Of a stretch of DNA of 64,000 nt, positions 43,080 through 54,575 are shown piece by piece. The notes under the pieces were generated by a model. That model saw only the letters and a program-made list of their open reading frames with translations, had not been told where the DNA came from and ran no database searches. How positions within the stretch are numbered: the stretch's first letter is position 1; each line of letters opens with the position of its first letter. Location: contig JAVBYO010000007.1 of assembly GCA_030823955.1 (NCBI GenBank), positions 1 through 64,000 on the forward strand. Reading direction: 5' to 3'. This DNA comes from Gallionellaceae bacterium. GTDB lineage: Bacteria; Pseudomonadota; Gammaproteobacteria; Burkholderiales; Gallionellaceae. The translations under genes and the position numbers were made by a program.

Positions 43080-43711
43080 TGGCGATAAAAGAGATACTCG
43101 TGGTGGATGACGAGGTCGGGATACGGGAATTGCTGTCCGAGATCCTGTTTGACGAGGGTTATCGGGTACATCTGGCGGAGAACGCCGCACAGGCACGCGC
43201 ATTCCGTTTGAAACAGGTGCCGGACTTGGTGCTGCTGGATATCTGGATGCCGGACACGGATGGTCTCGTCCTGCTCAAGGAGTGGGCGGCGCAGCAATTG
43301 CTTACCATGCCGGTGGTCATGATGTCGGGCCATGGCACGATAGAAACGGCACTGGAGGCGACGCGGGTGGGGGCGATGGATTTTCTGGAGAAGCCGATCG
43401 CGTTGCAAAAATTGCTCAGGACGGTCGAGAAGGCCTTGCAGCAGGAGATGCCGGCATTGCTCCCGTACGCTGAAGAGCCGGCCGTCGAGAGAGAGGGGAT
43501 GGTGATGGTCCCTTTGCCGCTGGATCTGCCGTTGCGGGAGGCGCGCGAGCATTTTGACAGCGCGTATTTCAATTACCAGATCGAGAAAGAAAATGGCAAT
43601 ATCACTCGGCTGGCGGAAAAGATCGGCATCGAACGCACGCATCTGTACCGGAAGTTGAAACAATTGGGGATTAAGGTGGGTAAAAAGACGGCTGATGGTT
43701 CAGTGCGATGA
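43079..43711 (+). CDS. NtrX-like response regulator: receiver plus Fis-type HTH, no AAA+ domain
   Basis: ILVVDDEVGIREL receiver; LAEKIGIERTHLYRKLKQLGI Fis HTH; 210 aa only. Confidence 0.9.
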   Translation: MAIKEILVVDDEVGIRELLSEILFDEGYRVHLAENAAQARAFRLKQVPDLVLLDIWMPDTDGLVLLKEWAAQQLLTMPVVMMSGHGTIETALEATRVGAMDFLEKPIALQKLLRTVEKALQQEMPALLPYAEEPAVEREGMVMVPLPLDLPLREAREHFDSAYFNYQIEKENGNITRLAEKIGIERTHLYRKLKQLGIKVGKKTADGSVR

Positions 43712-43734
43712 TTTTATTGTCCATTGTCACTCTG

Positions 43735-43763
43735 TTGCCCTAAACAGGGCACTGCGGCATAAT
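43735..43763 (+). promoter_or_regulatory. Putative sigma70-type promoter for tkt
   Basis: TTGCCC-N17-CATAAT, -10 overlapping palindrome CGGCATAATTGCCG. Confidence 0.4.
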
Positions 43764-43823
43764 TGCCGTCCTTTGGCATAGAAACCCAACCCGATTTCAG
43801 GATGTTATTTTAGGAGGCTGTAA

Positions 43824-45839
43824 ATGGCTGTGGCGCGTAATGTAAAACCCCCGAAATTCAACGATGTGACTGGTGCGATTCGCGCACTTGCGATGGACGC
43901 AGTGCAAAAAGCCAATTCCGGTCACCCGGGCGCGCCTATGGGCATGGCGGAGATCGCTGAGGTCTTGTGGAACCATCATCTGCGCCACAATCCGGCCAAT
44001 CCGAAATGGGCTGATCGCGATCGTTTCGTGCAGTCGAATGGCCACGGCTCCATGCTGATCTACGCCTTGTTGCATTTGTCCGGCTACGATCTACCGATGG
44101 ACGAATTGAAGCGCTTCCGCCAGATGCATTCCAAGACTCCGGGCCATCCCGAATACGGTTACACCGTCGGTGTCGAGACCACCACCGGCCCGCTGGGCCA
44201 AGGGATCACCAACGCGGTCGGTATGGCGATGGCCGAAAAGCTGCTGGCCAATGAATTCAACAAGCCCGGTCATGAGATCGTCGATCACCGCACCTGGGTG
44301 TTCTTGGGCGATGGCTGCATGATGGAAGGCATCTCGCACGAAGCTTGCGCGCTGGCCGGCACCTGGGGACTGGGCAAGCTGACCGCGTTCTGGGATGACA
44401 ACAACATCTCCATCGACGGCCATATCGACGGCTGGTATACCGATGACACTGCCAAGCGTTTCGAAGCTTACGGCTGGCACGTGGTGCGTGATGTCGAAGG
44501 CCACGATGCTGCAGAGATCAACGCCGCGATCGAAGAGGCCAAAAAAGTCACCGACAAGCCCACGCTGATCTGTTGCAAGACCATCATCGGTGCCGGCTCC
44601 CCAAACAAAGAAGGTACCCACGATGTACACGGTGCCGCATTGGGTGACGCGGAGATCGCCGCGACCCGCGCACACATCGGCTGGAACTACCCGCCGTTTG
44701 AGATCCCCAAGCATGTTTATGAGGCTTGGGATGCACGCACCAAAGGTGCCGGTCTGGAAAAGCTGTGGAACAACAAGTTCGCCGAGTACAAAAAAGAGTT
44801 CCCTGAATTGGCGGCTGAATTCGAGCGTCGTATGAAGGGTGATCTGCGTGCAGATTGGACTAAGTTTTCCGCAGCAGCGTTGGAGCAGGTCAATGCCAAG
44901 GCGGAAACCATCGCTACCCGTAAGGCTTCGCAGAACGCCATCAATGCGTTGCAGCCCGGTTTGCCGGAGTTCTTGGGAGGTTCTGCTGACCTGACGGGTT
45001 CCAACCTGACCAACTGGACGGGTGCACACCACGTTTCCGGCAAAAAGCCAGGCAACTACATCAGCTATGGTGTGCGCGAGTTCGGTATGTCGCACATCAT
45101 GAACGGTATGTGTCTGCACGGTGGCTTGCTGCCGTTCGGCGGCACCTTCCTGATGTTCTCGGAATATGCCCGCAACGCATTGCGTATGTCGGCATTGATG
45201 AAACAGCGTGTGATCTATGTGTTCACCCACGACTCCATCGGTCTGGGCGAAGACGGCCCGACTCACCAGCCGGTCGAGCAGACCACCACGCTGCGCTACA
45301 TCCCGAACATGGATACATGGCGTCCTTGCGACACGGTCGAGTCGATGTCTTGCTGGATCAATGCGGTAGAGCGCAGGGATGGCCCGTCTGCGCTGATCTT
45401 CAGTCGCCAGAACCTGACGTTCCAAAAACGCGATGCCGCGCAGATCGCCAATGTCCGCAAGGGTGGTTACGTGTTGTCCGAGGCTGCCAATGGCAAGCCG
45501 CAAGCGATCATCATTGCCACCGGTTCCGAGGTGGATCTGGCCATGAAGGCACAAGTAGCGCTGGCCGCTGAGAACATCAATGTGCGCGTGGTGTCCATGC
45601 CTTCGACCAATGTGTTTGATCGCCAAGACCAGGCTTACAAAGACAGCGTGCTGCTCAAGGGAGTCAAGCGTGTGGCGGTCGAAGCCGGTGTAACGGGCTT
45701 CTGGTATAAATATGTCGGTTTGGAAGGTGCGGTGATCGGTATGGATTGTTTCGGTGAATCCGCTCCGGCACCAGAGTTGTTCAAGCACTTCGGTTTTACC
45801 GTGGAAAATGTCGTCAAAACAGTCAAAGGCGTACTGTAA
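43824..45839 (+). CDS. tkt: Transketolase
   Basis: [51 protein letters not shown]. Confidence 0.97.
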   Translation: MAVARNVKPPKFNDVTGAIRALAMDAVQKANSGHPGAPMGMAEIAEVLWNHHLRHNPANPKWADRDRFVQSNGHGSMLIYALLHLSGYDLPMDELKRFRQMHSKTPGHPEYGYTVGVETTTGPLGQGITNAVGMAMAEKLLANEFNKPGHEIVDHRTWVFLGDGCMMEGISHEACALAGTWGLGKLTAFWDDNNISIDGHIDGWYTDDTAKRFEAYGWHVVRDVEGHDAAEINAAIEEAKKVTDKPTLICCKTIIGAGSPNKEGTHDVHGAALGDAEIAATRAHIGWNYPPFEIPKHVYEAWDARTKGAGLEKLWNNKFAEYKKEFPELAAEFERRMKGDLRADWTKFSAAALEQVNAKAETIATRKASQNAINALQPGLPEFLGGSADLTGSNLTNWTGAHHVSGKKPGNYISYGVREFGMSHIMNGMCLHGGLLPFGGTFLMFSEYARNALRMSALMKQRVIYVFTHDSIGLGEDGPTHQPVEQTTTLRYIPNMDTWRPCDTVESMSCWINAVERRDGPSALIFSRQNLTFQKRDAAQIANVRKGGYVLSEAANGKPQAIIIATGSEVDLAMKAQVALAAENINVRVVSMPSTNVFDRQDQAYKDSVLLKGVKRVAVEAGVTGFWYKYVGLEGAVIGMDCFGESAPAPELFKHFGFTVENVVKTVKGVL

Positions 45840-45939
45840 CGATTGCAGGCTAGGATATCGGCAAATTAGGGCGAATGAATGCCCGGGGCACAGACCCAGC
45901 CGCTATCCTGGGTTAAGAGCCGGGTGCGCGAGTTGTTAA

Positions 45940-46971
<1,032 letters not shown>

Positions 46972-46985
46972 TTCTCAAGCATACG

Positions 46986-47004
46986 GGGCTGGCGTTGCCA
47001 GCCC
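46986..47004 (+). other. Perfect 8-bp hairpin between gap and pgk
   Basis: gggctggc-gtt-gccagccc, followed by no run of T; possible processing or attenuation hairpin. Confidence 0.5.
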
Positions 47005-47028
47005 TTGTAGCCTGTCAAAGGAAAAATC

Positions 47029-48213
47029 ATGCCCGTAATCAAAATGACCGATCTGGCCCTTAAGGGCAAGCGCGTTTTAATCCGTTCCGATCTCAATGTT
47101 CCCGTCAAAGACGGTAAAGTCACTTCCGATGCACGTATCACCGCGTCGATGGCGACCATCAATGCTGCACTTAAAGCGGGTGCCAAAGTGATGGTGACCT
47201 CCCATCTGGGACGCCCCGAAGAAGGCGTTTATTCCGAAGAAAACTCGCTCAAGCCGGTGGCCGATGTGATTGGTCAAAAGTTGGGCAAGCCGGTGCGTCT
47301 GATCAAGGATTGGGTGGATGGCGGTTTCGATGTTGCCGAAGGCGAATTGGTACTGCTGGAAAATTGCCGTTTCAACAAGGGCGAGAAAAAGAGTCTGGAT
47401 GAAACGTCCAAGAAATATGCCGCCCTGTGCGACGTGTTCGTGATGGATGCATTCGGTACCGCGCACCGTGCCGAGGCTTCCACACACGGCGTGGCGAAGT
47501 TCGCGCCTGTCGCGGCTGCCGGTATCCTGTTGACCGAAGAGCTGGAGGCCTTGACCAAGGCATTGCTCAGCCCGGCGCGCCCGATGGTCGCTATCGTCGG
47601 CGGCTCCAAGGTATCCACCAAGCTGACCGTGCTGGAATCGTTATCCGAGAAATGCGAACAACTCGTGGTCGGCGGTGGTATCGCCAACACCTTCCTCAAG
47701 GCGGCTGGCAAGAAGGTGGGCAAGTCGCTGTGTGAAGATGATCTGGTGCCGACAGCCCAGGCGCTGATGGCCAAAATGTCTGCGCGCGGCGCGACCATCC
47801 CCATCGCGGTGGACGTGGTGTGCGGCAAGAAATTCGATGCTAACGAGCCTGCCGTGCTGAAGGATGCGGGAGCGGTGGCTGATGATGACATGATCTTCGA
47901 TATCGGTCCCAAGAGCGCCAAAGAACTGGCCGACATCATCATGAAGGCCGGTACCGTGGTGTGGAATGGCCCGGTCGGCGTGTTCGAATTCGATCAGTTC
48001 GGTGAGGGCACCAAGACTATCGCCAAGGCGATCGCCGAAACTAAGGCATTCACTCTGGCTGGTGGTGGTGACACCATCGCGGCGATCCAAAAATACGACA
48101 TCTACGACAAAGTGTCTTACATCTCCACGGCCGGTGGTGCGTTCCTTGAGTTCCTTGAAGGCAAGACTTTGCCCGCAGTGGAGATCCTGGAACAACGTGC
48201 GGCAAAACAATAA
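47029..48213 (+). CDS. pgk: Phosphoglycerate kinase
   Basis: [48 protein letters not shown]. Confidence 0.97.
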   Translation: MPVIKMTDLALKGKRVLIRSDLNVPVKDGKVTSDARITASMATINAALKAGAKVMVTSHLGRPEEGVYSEENSLKPVADVIGQKLGKPVRLIKDWVDGGFDVAEGELVLLENCRFNKGEKKSLDETSKKYAALCDVFVMDAFGTAHRAEASTHGVAKFAPVAAAGILLTEELEALTKALLSPARPMVAIVGGSKVSTKLTVLESLSEKCEQLVVGGGIANTFLKAAGKKVGKSLCEDDLVPTAQALMAKMSARGATIPIAVDVVCGKKFDANEPAVLKDAGAVADDDMIFDIGPKSAKELADIIMKAGTVVWNGPVGVFEFDQFGEGTKTIAKAIAETKAFTLAGGGDTIAAIQKYDIYDKVSYISTAGGAFLEFLEGKTLPAVEILEQRAAKQ

Positions 48214-48227
48214 ACCAATAGGAAATC

Positions 48228-49667
48228 ATGCTGCGTAGAACGAAAATAGTAGCAACACTGGGACCCGCAACCAACGACAAAGAGTCACTGGAAGCCATCA
48301 TCCGCGCTGGTGTGGATGTGGTGCGGATGAACTTCTCGCACGGTAGCGCTGAGGATCATATGAAGCGTGCCGAGATTGTGCGCGCCGCCGCCGCTTCGGC
48401 CGGACGCACGGTGGGTATCCTTGCCGATTTGCAAGGCCCCAAGATCCGGGTACGCAAGTTCGAGAACGACAAGATTGTCCTGAATCCCGGAGACAAGTTC
48501 ATTCTGGATGCCGAGTGGAGTGCGCTGGGCAATCAGGAGCGTGTCGGTCTTGACTACAAAGAGTTGCCCAACGATGTGGTCAAAGGGGATGTACTGCTAT
48601 TGAACGACGGTATGCTGGAGTTTGATGTCGTTGAGGTCAAAGGTTCTCAGGTCGTCTGCAAGGTCGTGCGCGGCGGTGTGTTGTCCAATAACAAGGGTAT
48701 CAACCGCAAAGGCGGCGGACTGACTGCCCCGGCATTGACGGACAAAGACAAAGAGGACATCAAGACGGCGGCACTGATCCATGCCGACTATCTGGCCGTA
48801 TCTTTCCCGCGCTCTGCCGATGACATGAAACTGGCGCGCGAATTGATGCATGCGGCGGGCGGCAAGAGTCTGCTGATGGCCAAGATCGAGCGCGCGGAAG
48901 CGATCCCGGTGCTGGGCGAGATCATCGACGCATCCGATGCCATCATGGTGGCGCGAGGAGATTTGTCGGTGGAGGTCGGCGATGCCGCTGTTCCGGGTCT
49001 GCAAAAGCGCATGATTAAGATGGCGCGTGCCCGTAACAAGCTGGTGATCACCGCCACCCAGATGATGGAGTCGATGATCAACAATCCGATTCCCACCCGT
49101 GCAGAAGTGTCGGACGTGGCCAATGCCGTGCTGGATGGCACGGACGCGGTGATGCTGTCGGCGGAAACGGCGGTCGGCGACTATCCCGTGGAAACCATCG
49201 AAGCCATGGTGCGTATCTGTATCCAAGCCGAGAGTGAACTGGAGAGCAGTGCTGCGGATCACCGCTTGGAACACAGCAAATTCAACCGTGTCGACCAGTC
49301 TATCGCCATGTCGGCCTTGTATGCGGCCTCGCATTTCAAGGTCAAGGCGATCGTTGCGCTGACGCAATCCGGTTCGACCGCATTGTGGATGTCGCGCGTG
49401 AATGCGGGAGCCCCGATCTTTGCCTTGACGCCCACCAAGGGCACCTTGAGTAAAGTGACCCTGTTCAGCGGCGTACATCCAATCTCGTTCCACCCGACCT
49501 CCAAGGATCCGTCGGCAACCCTGATCGAGGCGGAGAACGAATTGCTAAAGAAGGGCGCGGTCCAAGACGGTGATCTGATCGTCATGACCATCGGTGAGGC
49601 GGTCGGCAAGGCGGGTCATACCAACACTATGAAGATCGTGCGTGTCGGAGACCACCGTAAAGACTGA
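48228..49667 (+). CDS. pyk: Pyruvate kinase
   Basis: RRTKIVATLGPATND, LMAKIERAEAIPVLGEII, MVARGDLSVEVG. Confidence 0.97.
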   Translation: MLRRTKIVATLGPATNDKESLEAIIRAGVDVVRMNFSHGSAEDHMKRAEIVRAAAASAGRTVGILADLQGPKIRVRKFENDKIVLNPGDKFILDAEWSALGNQERVGLDYKELPNDVVKGDVLLLNDGMLEFDVVEVKGSQVVCKVVRGGVLSNNKGINRKGGGLTAPALTDKDKEDIKTAALIHADYLAVSFPRSADDMKLARELMHAAGGKSLLMAKIERAEAIPVLGEIIDASDAIMVARGDLSVEVGDAAVPGLQKRMIKMARARNKLVITATQMMESMINNPIPTRAEVSDVANAVLDGTDAVMLSAETAVGDYPVETIEAMVRICIQAESELESSAADHRLEHSKFNRVDQSIAMSALYAASHFKVKAIVALTQSGSTALWMSRVNAGAPIFALTPTKGTLSKVTLFSGVHPISFHPTSKDPSATLIEAENELLKKGAVQDGDLIVMTIGEAVGKAGHTNTMKIVRVGDHRKD

Positions 49668-49731
49668 AAATGCGGGCATGATATGTCCGCCTTAGCTACC
49701 AATTTTTTGATTTATCAGTGAGGAGAAAAAA

Positions 49732-50796
49732 ATGGCACTCGTATCATTGCGTCAACTACTCGACCACGCCGCAGAACACAGCTATGGTCTGCCCGCGTTC
49801 AACGTCAACAATCTGGAACAGGTCAAGGCCATCATGGAAGCGGCTGACGAAACCAACAGCCCAGTCATCATGCAAGGTTCCGCCGGTGCACGTAAATATG
49901 CGGGCGAACCATTCCTGCGTCACCTGATCGAAGCTGCGGTCGAAATGTACCCGCATATCCCCGTCGTTATGCACCAGGATCACGGCGCATCGCCAGCCGT
50001 ATGCATCAACGCTATCAAATCCGGCTTTTCCAGTGTGATGATGGACGGCTCGCTGATGACCGACGGCAAGACACCTTCCAGCTTTGAATACAACGTCAAC
50101 GTGACCAAGAACGTGGTGGAAATGTCCCACGCGGTTGGCGTTTCCGTTGAAGGCGAACTGGGCTGCCTGGGTTCTCTCGAATCCGGCCACGGCGAAAAAG
50201 AAGACGGCCACGGCGCTGAAGGCGTGCTGAGCCACGACCAACTGCTGACCGACCCGAACGAAGCTGCTGAGTTCGTCAAGCTGACACAAGTTGATGCTTT
50301 GGCCATCGCTATCGGCACCAGCCACGGCGCGTACAAATTCACCAAGCCGCCCACAGGCGACACTTTGGCGATCAGTCGCATCAAGGAGATCCATGCACGT
50401 ATCCCCAACACCCACTTGGTGATGCACGGTTCGTCTTCCGTGCCGCAAGAATGGCTCAAGATCATCAACGAATTCGGCGGCCAAATGCCACAGACTTACG
50501 GCGTACCGGTTGAAGAGATCGTTGAAGGCATCAAGCACGGCGTACGTAAAGTGAACATCGACACCGACTTGCGCATGGCCTCTACAGGTGCTACCCGCCG
50601 TTACTTGGCGGGCAATCCTAAGGACTTCGATCCGCGCAAGTTCCTGGCCGAAACCACCAAGGCGATGAAGGCGATCTGCAAGGCACGTTACGAAGCCTTC
50701 GGTTCCGCAGGCCAAGCCGGCAAGATCAAACCGATCGCACTGGATGCAATGGCGATGCGTTACATCAAGGGTGAACTGAACGCGATTGTGAAATAA
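49732..50796 (+). CDS. fba: Class II fructose-1,6-bisphosphate aldolase
   Basis: [48 protein letters not shown]. Confidence 0.96.
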   Translation: MALVSLRQLLDHAAEHSYGLPAFNVNNLEQVKAIMEAADETNSPVIMQGSAGARKYAGEPFLRHLIEAAVEMYPHIPVVMHQDHGASPAVCINAIKSGFSSVMMDGSLMTDGKTPSSFEYNVNVTKNVVEMSHAVGVSVEGELGCLGSLESGHGEKEDGHGAEGVLSHDQLLTDPNEAAEFVKLTQVDALAIAIGTSHGAYKFTKPPTGDTLAISRIKEIHARIPNTHLVMHGSSSVPQEWLKIINEFGGQMPQTYGVPVEEIVEGIKHGVRKVNIDTDLRMASTGATRRYLAGNPKDFDPRKFLAETTKAMKAICKARYEAFGSAGQAGKIKPIALDAMAMRYIKGELNAIVK

Positions 50797-50815
50797 GGAT
50801 CGCAACAGGCTGTGT

Positions 50816-50841
50816 AAAAAGCGACCTTCGGGTCGCTTTTT
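50816..50841 (+). terminator. Rho-independent terminator after fba
   Basis: aaaaa-gcgacc-ttcg-ggtcgc-ttttt. Confidence 0.9.
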
Positions 50842-50925
50842 ATTTGGTCGCGCTCCGATATAACCCTCTGCCCAGCTCCGAGCATGGACTAGAATACGCA
50901 TCTGATGGAATTGGAACGATAAAAT

Positions 50926-51711
50926 ATGGATTGGATGTATACCTTGTCCGGCTTTCTGGTCGGATTGATCGTCGGAGTGACGGGAGTGGGTGGGGGCTCG
51001 CTGATGACCCCGTTGCTGGTGTTGTTCTTCGGAGTTTCCCCCGCCACCGCAGTCGGCACCGACCTGCTGTACGCATCGCTTACCAAGACCGTGGGCGGAT
51101 GGGTGCACAGCAAACACGGTACGGTGGACTGGAAGGTGTTCGGTCTGCTGGCGATGGGCAGTCTGCCGGCTGCGGTGATCATGATTGTGCTGTTGAAATA
51201 TCTTGCACTCGAAGAGAAGACCTTGCGTAGTTTGGTGACCGGAGTGTTGAGCGTGGCGTTGCTGGCGACTGCGGCGGCTTTGCTGCTCAAAGACGCAATC
51301 AAGAACCTGGCACGGCGCAAAGACGGCACGGTCTATGAACTGCATCACCGTTACCTGCCCGCCGCGACCATCGCCACCGGTGTTGTGGTCGGGGCGCTGG
51401 TGACAGTCTCCTCCATCGGTGCCGGGGTGCTGGGCACGGTCGCATTGCTGTTCCTGTATCCGCGTATGCCCGCGGTGAAAGTGGTCGGGACAGATATCGT
51501 GCATGCGGTGCCACTCACCGCGCTGGCCGGTATGGGGCACATGGCTCTGGGGACAGTGGATATCGTGCTACTTGGCAGCCTGTTATTGGGCTCCTTGCCC
51601 GGCATCTATCTCGGCAGCCATTTGAGCGCCAAAGTACCGGAGCGACTGTTGCGCAACATTCTGGCGGTGATGTTGTTGATCATCGGATTGAAGATGGTGT
51701 TTTACAAATAG
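50926..51711 (+). CDS. TauE/SafE family sulfite exporter-like permease
   Basis: GFLVGLIVGVTGVGGGSLMTPLLVLFFGVSPATAVGTDLLYAS. Confidence 0.92.
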   Translation: MDWMYTLSGFLVGLIVGVTGVGGGSLMTPLLVLFFGVSPATAVGTDLLYASLTKTVGGWVHSKHGTVDWKVFGLLAMGSLPAAVIMIVLLKYLALEEKTLRSLVTGVLSVALLATAAALLLKDAIKNLARRKDGTVYELHHRYLPAATIATGVVVGALVTVSSIGAGVLGTVALLFLYPRMPAVKVVGTDIVHAVPLTALAGMGHMALGTVDIVLLGSLLLGSLPGIYLGSHLSAKVPERLLRNILAVMLLIIGLKMVFYK

Positions 51712-51783
51712 ATCGTGCTTGAATTTATTCCTTATACCAGATATATTAGAATATGATAATTTAGCGGTTAATGGAGTGCGCAG

Positions 51784-52167
51784 ATGTATCGGCTTGAACT
51801 TAACGACAGCAATCAGCTCCACGTCCACTATAAAAACCATGTCATCAGTTACGGTCTGGACGGGAGTTTGCCGAATCCGCTGGAGGCCACCTATGCCGCC
51901 CTTGCAGGCTGTGCCGGTGTGTATTCAAAGAAAGCCTGCAAAGCACTGGAGATCAGCGCGGAAGGTATCGGCATCAACTGCAAGCCGATGGTGCGCAGCG
52001 GCACACTCGTACCAAAGCGTTTCGTCACCGAGGTCAGCTTCCCGGAGCGATTCAGCCAAACAGAGCGCCAGCGCATACTGGAAGAAATCAGTCACTGTGC
52101 GGTCAAGCAGATAATCGCCGAAGGGGCAGACATCGAGTTTGTCAGTAACGAGGTGACCGCGGTGTGA
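51784..52167 (+). CDS. OsmC-like protein
   Basis: LEATYAALAGCAGVYSKKACKALEI...ILEEISHCAVKQII; two conserved Cys. Confidence 0.85.
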   Translation: MYRLELNDSNQLHVHYKNHVISYGLDGSLPNPLEATYAALAGCAGVYSKKACKALEISAEGIGINCKPMVRSGTLVPKRFVTEVSFPERFSQTERQRILEEISHCAVKQIIAEGADIEFVSNEVTAV

Positions 52168-52234
52168 GTTTCGTAGCAGCAGTATGGCAAGTCGTTCGTG
52201 ATGAAGCACTATTAACCCAGCGAAGGAGAAGAAG

Positions 52235-52426
52235 ATGAAATGTAATTCAGGCGGTGTGGATCGTATTCTGCGTGTGGTGGTCGGTTTGATTCTGGTGGCG
52301 CTGGCGGCCACCGGTACGGTGGGTGCGTGGGGATGGATAGGGCTGTTGCCATTGGTGACCGGAGCGTTCGGATTCTGTCCAGCCTATACCCTGCTGGGAA
52401 TCAATACCTGCGCAATAAAGAAATAA
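52235..52426 (+). CDS. DUF2892 (YgaP-like) membrane protein
   Basis: DRILRVVVGLILVALA...GLLPLVTGAFGFCPAYTLLGINTC. Confidence 0.9.
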   Translation: MKCNSGGVDRILRVVVGLILVALAATGTVGAWGWIGLLPLVTGAFGFCPAYTLLGINTCAIKK

Positions 52427-52444
52427 ACACGCAGCTTGCTAAAA

Positions 52445-52478
52445 TTAAAAGGCCCGATATCACTATCGGGCTTTTTAG
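52445..52478 (+). terminator. Rho-independent terminator after the DUF2892 gene
   Basis: gcccgata-tcac-tatcgggc-ttttt. Confidence 0.9.
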
Positions 52479-52513
52479 TTTTAGCCCCCGTGGACGAAGA
52501 AAATATTCGCAGA

Positions 52514-53416
52514 TTATTGCACCAGATATTCGATCACTTCCGCCGGATCTTCACTGAACGGTTGCCCAAGACTGATGGCGCCGGCACCGTGCAGCATGAC
52601 CTCTTGGCGTGCGAGGTGGATCACCTGGCTGTCGCTGAAACGGATATAGGTACCGTTGGCGCTGTGGTCGGAGATGACGAATTTGCCGAAATTGAGTTCG
52701 ATGCGGGCATGTTGTCGGGAAGCAAAGGTACTTTGAATGACCAGATCACAGCTGTCCTCTCGTCCAAGCACGATGCTCTTGCGTTGCTCGTCGATGGTGA
52801 GTATCCGCTGGCGGTGTCGCAGCATCAGTTCATGACGTGCTTCGGTGGGCTTGCGGAATTGCGGCAGACCGATACGTGTACTCAGGGTGTCGTCGAGTTC
52901 CCAATTGACCAGAAAGACATCGAGCGCCTCCTCTTTGCCGCGGAATTCGGCGCGGGTGATCTTGCGTGTCCTGCGCGACAATTCAGGGGGTAGGGCGTCG
53001 ACTGCCGCCTGGGTGGTCATGATCTGGCGCGCCCGCGTGATGGCAGTGACGCGGGCGGCAACGTTGACGGCATCGCCGAATACATCGTTACCTTCACAGA
53101 TGACATCACCGTAGTGGAAGCCGATACGGATGTAGAGTGGCTGACCTTCCGCTGGGCGTGTCCGTGCGATCGCTGTCTGCATGGCACAAGCAGCTTCAAA
53201 TGCCGCTGCGGCAGTAGGGAAGGTGCACAGGATCTCGTCGCCTATGGTCTTGATGAGCACCCCCTGATGCGGCGCCAGTTCGGCGATCATCACTTCCATA
53301 TGAAGAGTGATCAGTTCGAGTGCCTTTACATCCCCCAGCTTGTCGTACAGGGCGGTACTGCCGCTGATATCCGCGAAAAGAATGGCACGTTTCTGTTGTT
53401 GCGGCGAGATCGTCAT
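52514..53416 (-). CDS. Class III adenylate/guanylate cyclase-like domain fused to FHA domain
   Basis: ILFADISGSTALYDKLGD...IKTIGDEILCTFP...GDAVNVAARV; FHA VLGREDSCDLVI...SRQHARIELNFGKFVISDHSANGTYI. Confidence 0.9.
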   Translation of the reverse strand: MTISPQQQKRAILFADISGSTALYDKLGDVKALELITLHMEVMIAELAPHQGVLIKTIGDEILCTFPTAAAAFEAACAMQTAIARTRPAEGQPLYIRIGFHYGDVICEGNDVFGDAVNVAARVTAITRARQIMTTQAAVDALPPELSRRTRKITRAEFRGKEEALDVFLVNWELDDTLSTRIGLPQFRKPTEARHELMLRHRQRILTIDEQRKSIVLGREDSCDLVIQSTFASRQHARIELNFGKFVISDHSANGTYIRFSDSQVIHLARQEVMLHGAGAISLGQPFSEDPAEVIEYLVQ

Positions 53417-53417
53417 A

Positions 53418-54575
53418 TCAACCGTTAGCTCCAAACATCATGCGTTTTGCCACGAAATGTTTTGCCAGTGGCAGGTGGTTCAGGAAAGAGAGCGACCAAC
53501 CTCGCCCGCTACTGAGCAAAGGCAGATCGTTGGAAAAAATGCGTACCAGACTGTCGGTGAATCCGATACCCGCGTTGCGGTCTACGCAGCGGGCGCCGCG
53601 ATACTCCGCCAGCATCGCGGCGGAACCGAGCGCGGCTGGCGGCGTGCGCAGGATGATGCGCGCCAGCTCCCATGCGTCGCGCACGCCCATATTGAATCCT
53701 TGTCCGGCAACGGGATGCAGTGTCTGGGCGGCATTGCCTATGAGTACTGTATGCGGGAACGTGGTGTCCGGTGCACGCTTGAGACGCAGCGGGAAGCTGC
53801 TGCGTTTGCCGACGCTGGTGAATACACCCACGGCATCACCGAAGTGGGCATGCAGCTCGGTGAAGAAGGTGGTGTCATCCCATTGCAGCATGTCTTGCGC
53901 TTGTTCGTGTGAACCGGTCCATACGATCTCGTAACCGTCCCGGTACGGCAGCAGCGCCACCGGGCCTTGTGCGGTGAAACGCTCGAACGCGGTGTTGTCT
54001 TGCGGCTGGGTACAGGTGACGTGGGCGATGACAGCACTCTGATCGTACTCGCTAACTTTGGGCGGATGACTCACTTCAAGCAACTTTCCGCCATCCGCCA
54101 CCACCGCGAGGCGTGCAGCTAGCCGATGCTCGCGACCTTCATGCTGATAGGTGAGGGTCGCTCCGTCTGTCGCATTCTCCAGATGGCTCGCTGGGGCGCA
54201 CTCCAGAAATGTGGTATTTGTTTGCAGCAAAGCTTGATGCAGTGCGTTTTGCAATGCGGGATACGGCAGCACATAACCAAGCTCCGGAACCTTCATTTCA
54301 GCGGCATGTAATAGCGTAGTGCCGGAGGTGTTCTTTTGCGATACATGGATGGTCTTGATGCCGGAGATTTGTGGTATGTGTTTCCACACGCCGAGTTTGT
54401 CGAGCAGTAATCGGCTGCCGTAAGACAGCGCCAGTGCGCGCGGATCGGTGTTCTGCTCTGCGGTTTTGCGCGCCTCCAGTATCACGATGCTCAAGCCGCT
54501 TTCGCGCAAGGCGAGCGCGAAAGCGGTGCCCACGGGGCCGCCGCCGATAATGGCGATGTCGCAGTGATTATTCAT
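53418..54575 (-). CDS. UbiH/Coq6-family FAD-dependent hydroxylase
   Basis: DIAIIGGGPVGTAFALALRESGL, LIGNAAQTLHPVAGQGFNMGVRDAWELA. Confidence 0.92.
   Translation of the reverse strand: MNNHCDIAIIGGGPVGTAFALALRESGLSIVILEARKTAEQNTDPRALALSYGSRLLLDKLGVWKHIPQISGIKTIHVSQKNTSGTTLLHAAEMKVPELGYVLPYPALQNALHQALLQTNTTFLECAPASHLENATDGATLTYQHEGREHRLAARLAVVADGGKLLEVSHPPKVSEYDQSAVIAHVTCTQPQDNTAFERFTAQGPVALLPYRDGYEIVWTGSHEQAQDMLQWDDTTFFTELHAHFGDAVGVFTSVGKRSSFPLRLKRAPDTTFPHTVLIGNAAQTLHPVAGQGFNMGVRDAWELARIILRTPPAALGSAAMLAEYRGARCVDRNAGIGFTDSLVRIFSNDLPLLSSGRGWSLSFLNHLPLAKHFVAKRMMFGANG

Noticed and set aside
44091-45788. 565-aa minus-strand ORF opposite tkt
   Set aside because: Antisense shadow ORF
49756-51540. 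594-aa minus-strand ORF opposite fba and the TauE gene
   Set aside because: Spans a clear + strand terminator and two real genes; low-complexity His/Gln-rich translation
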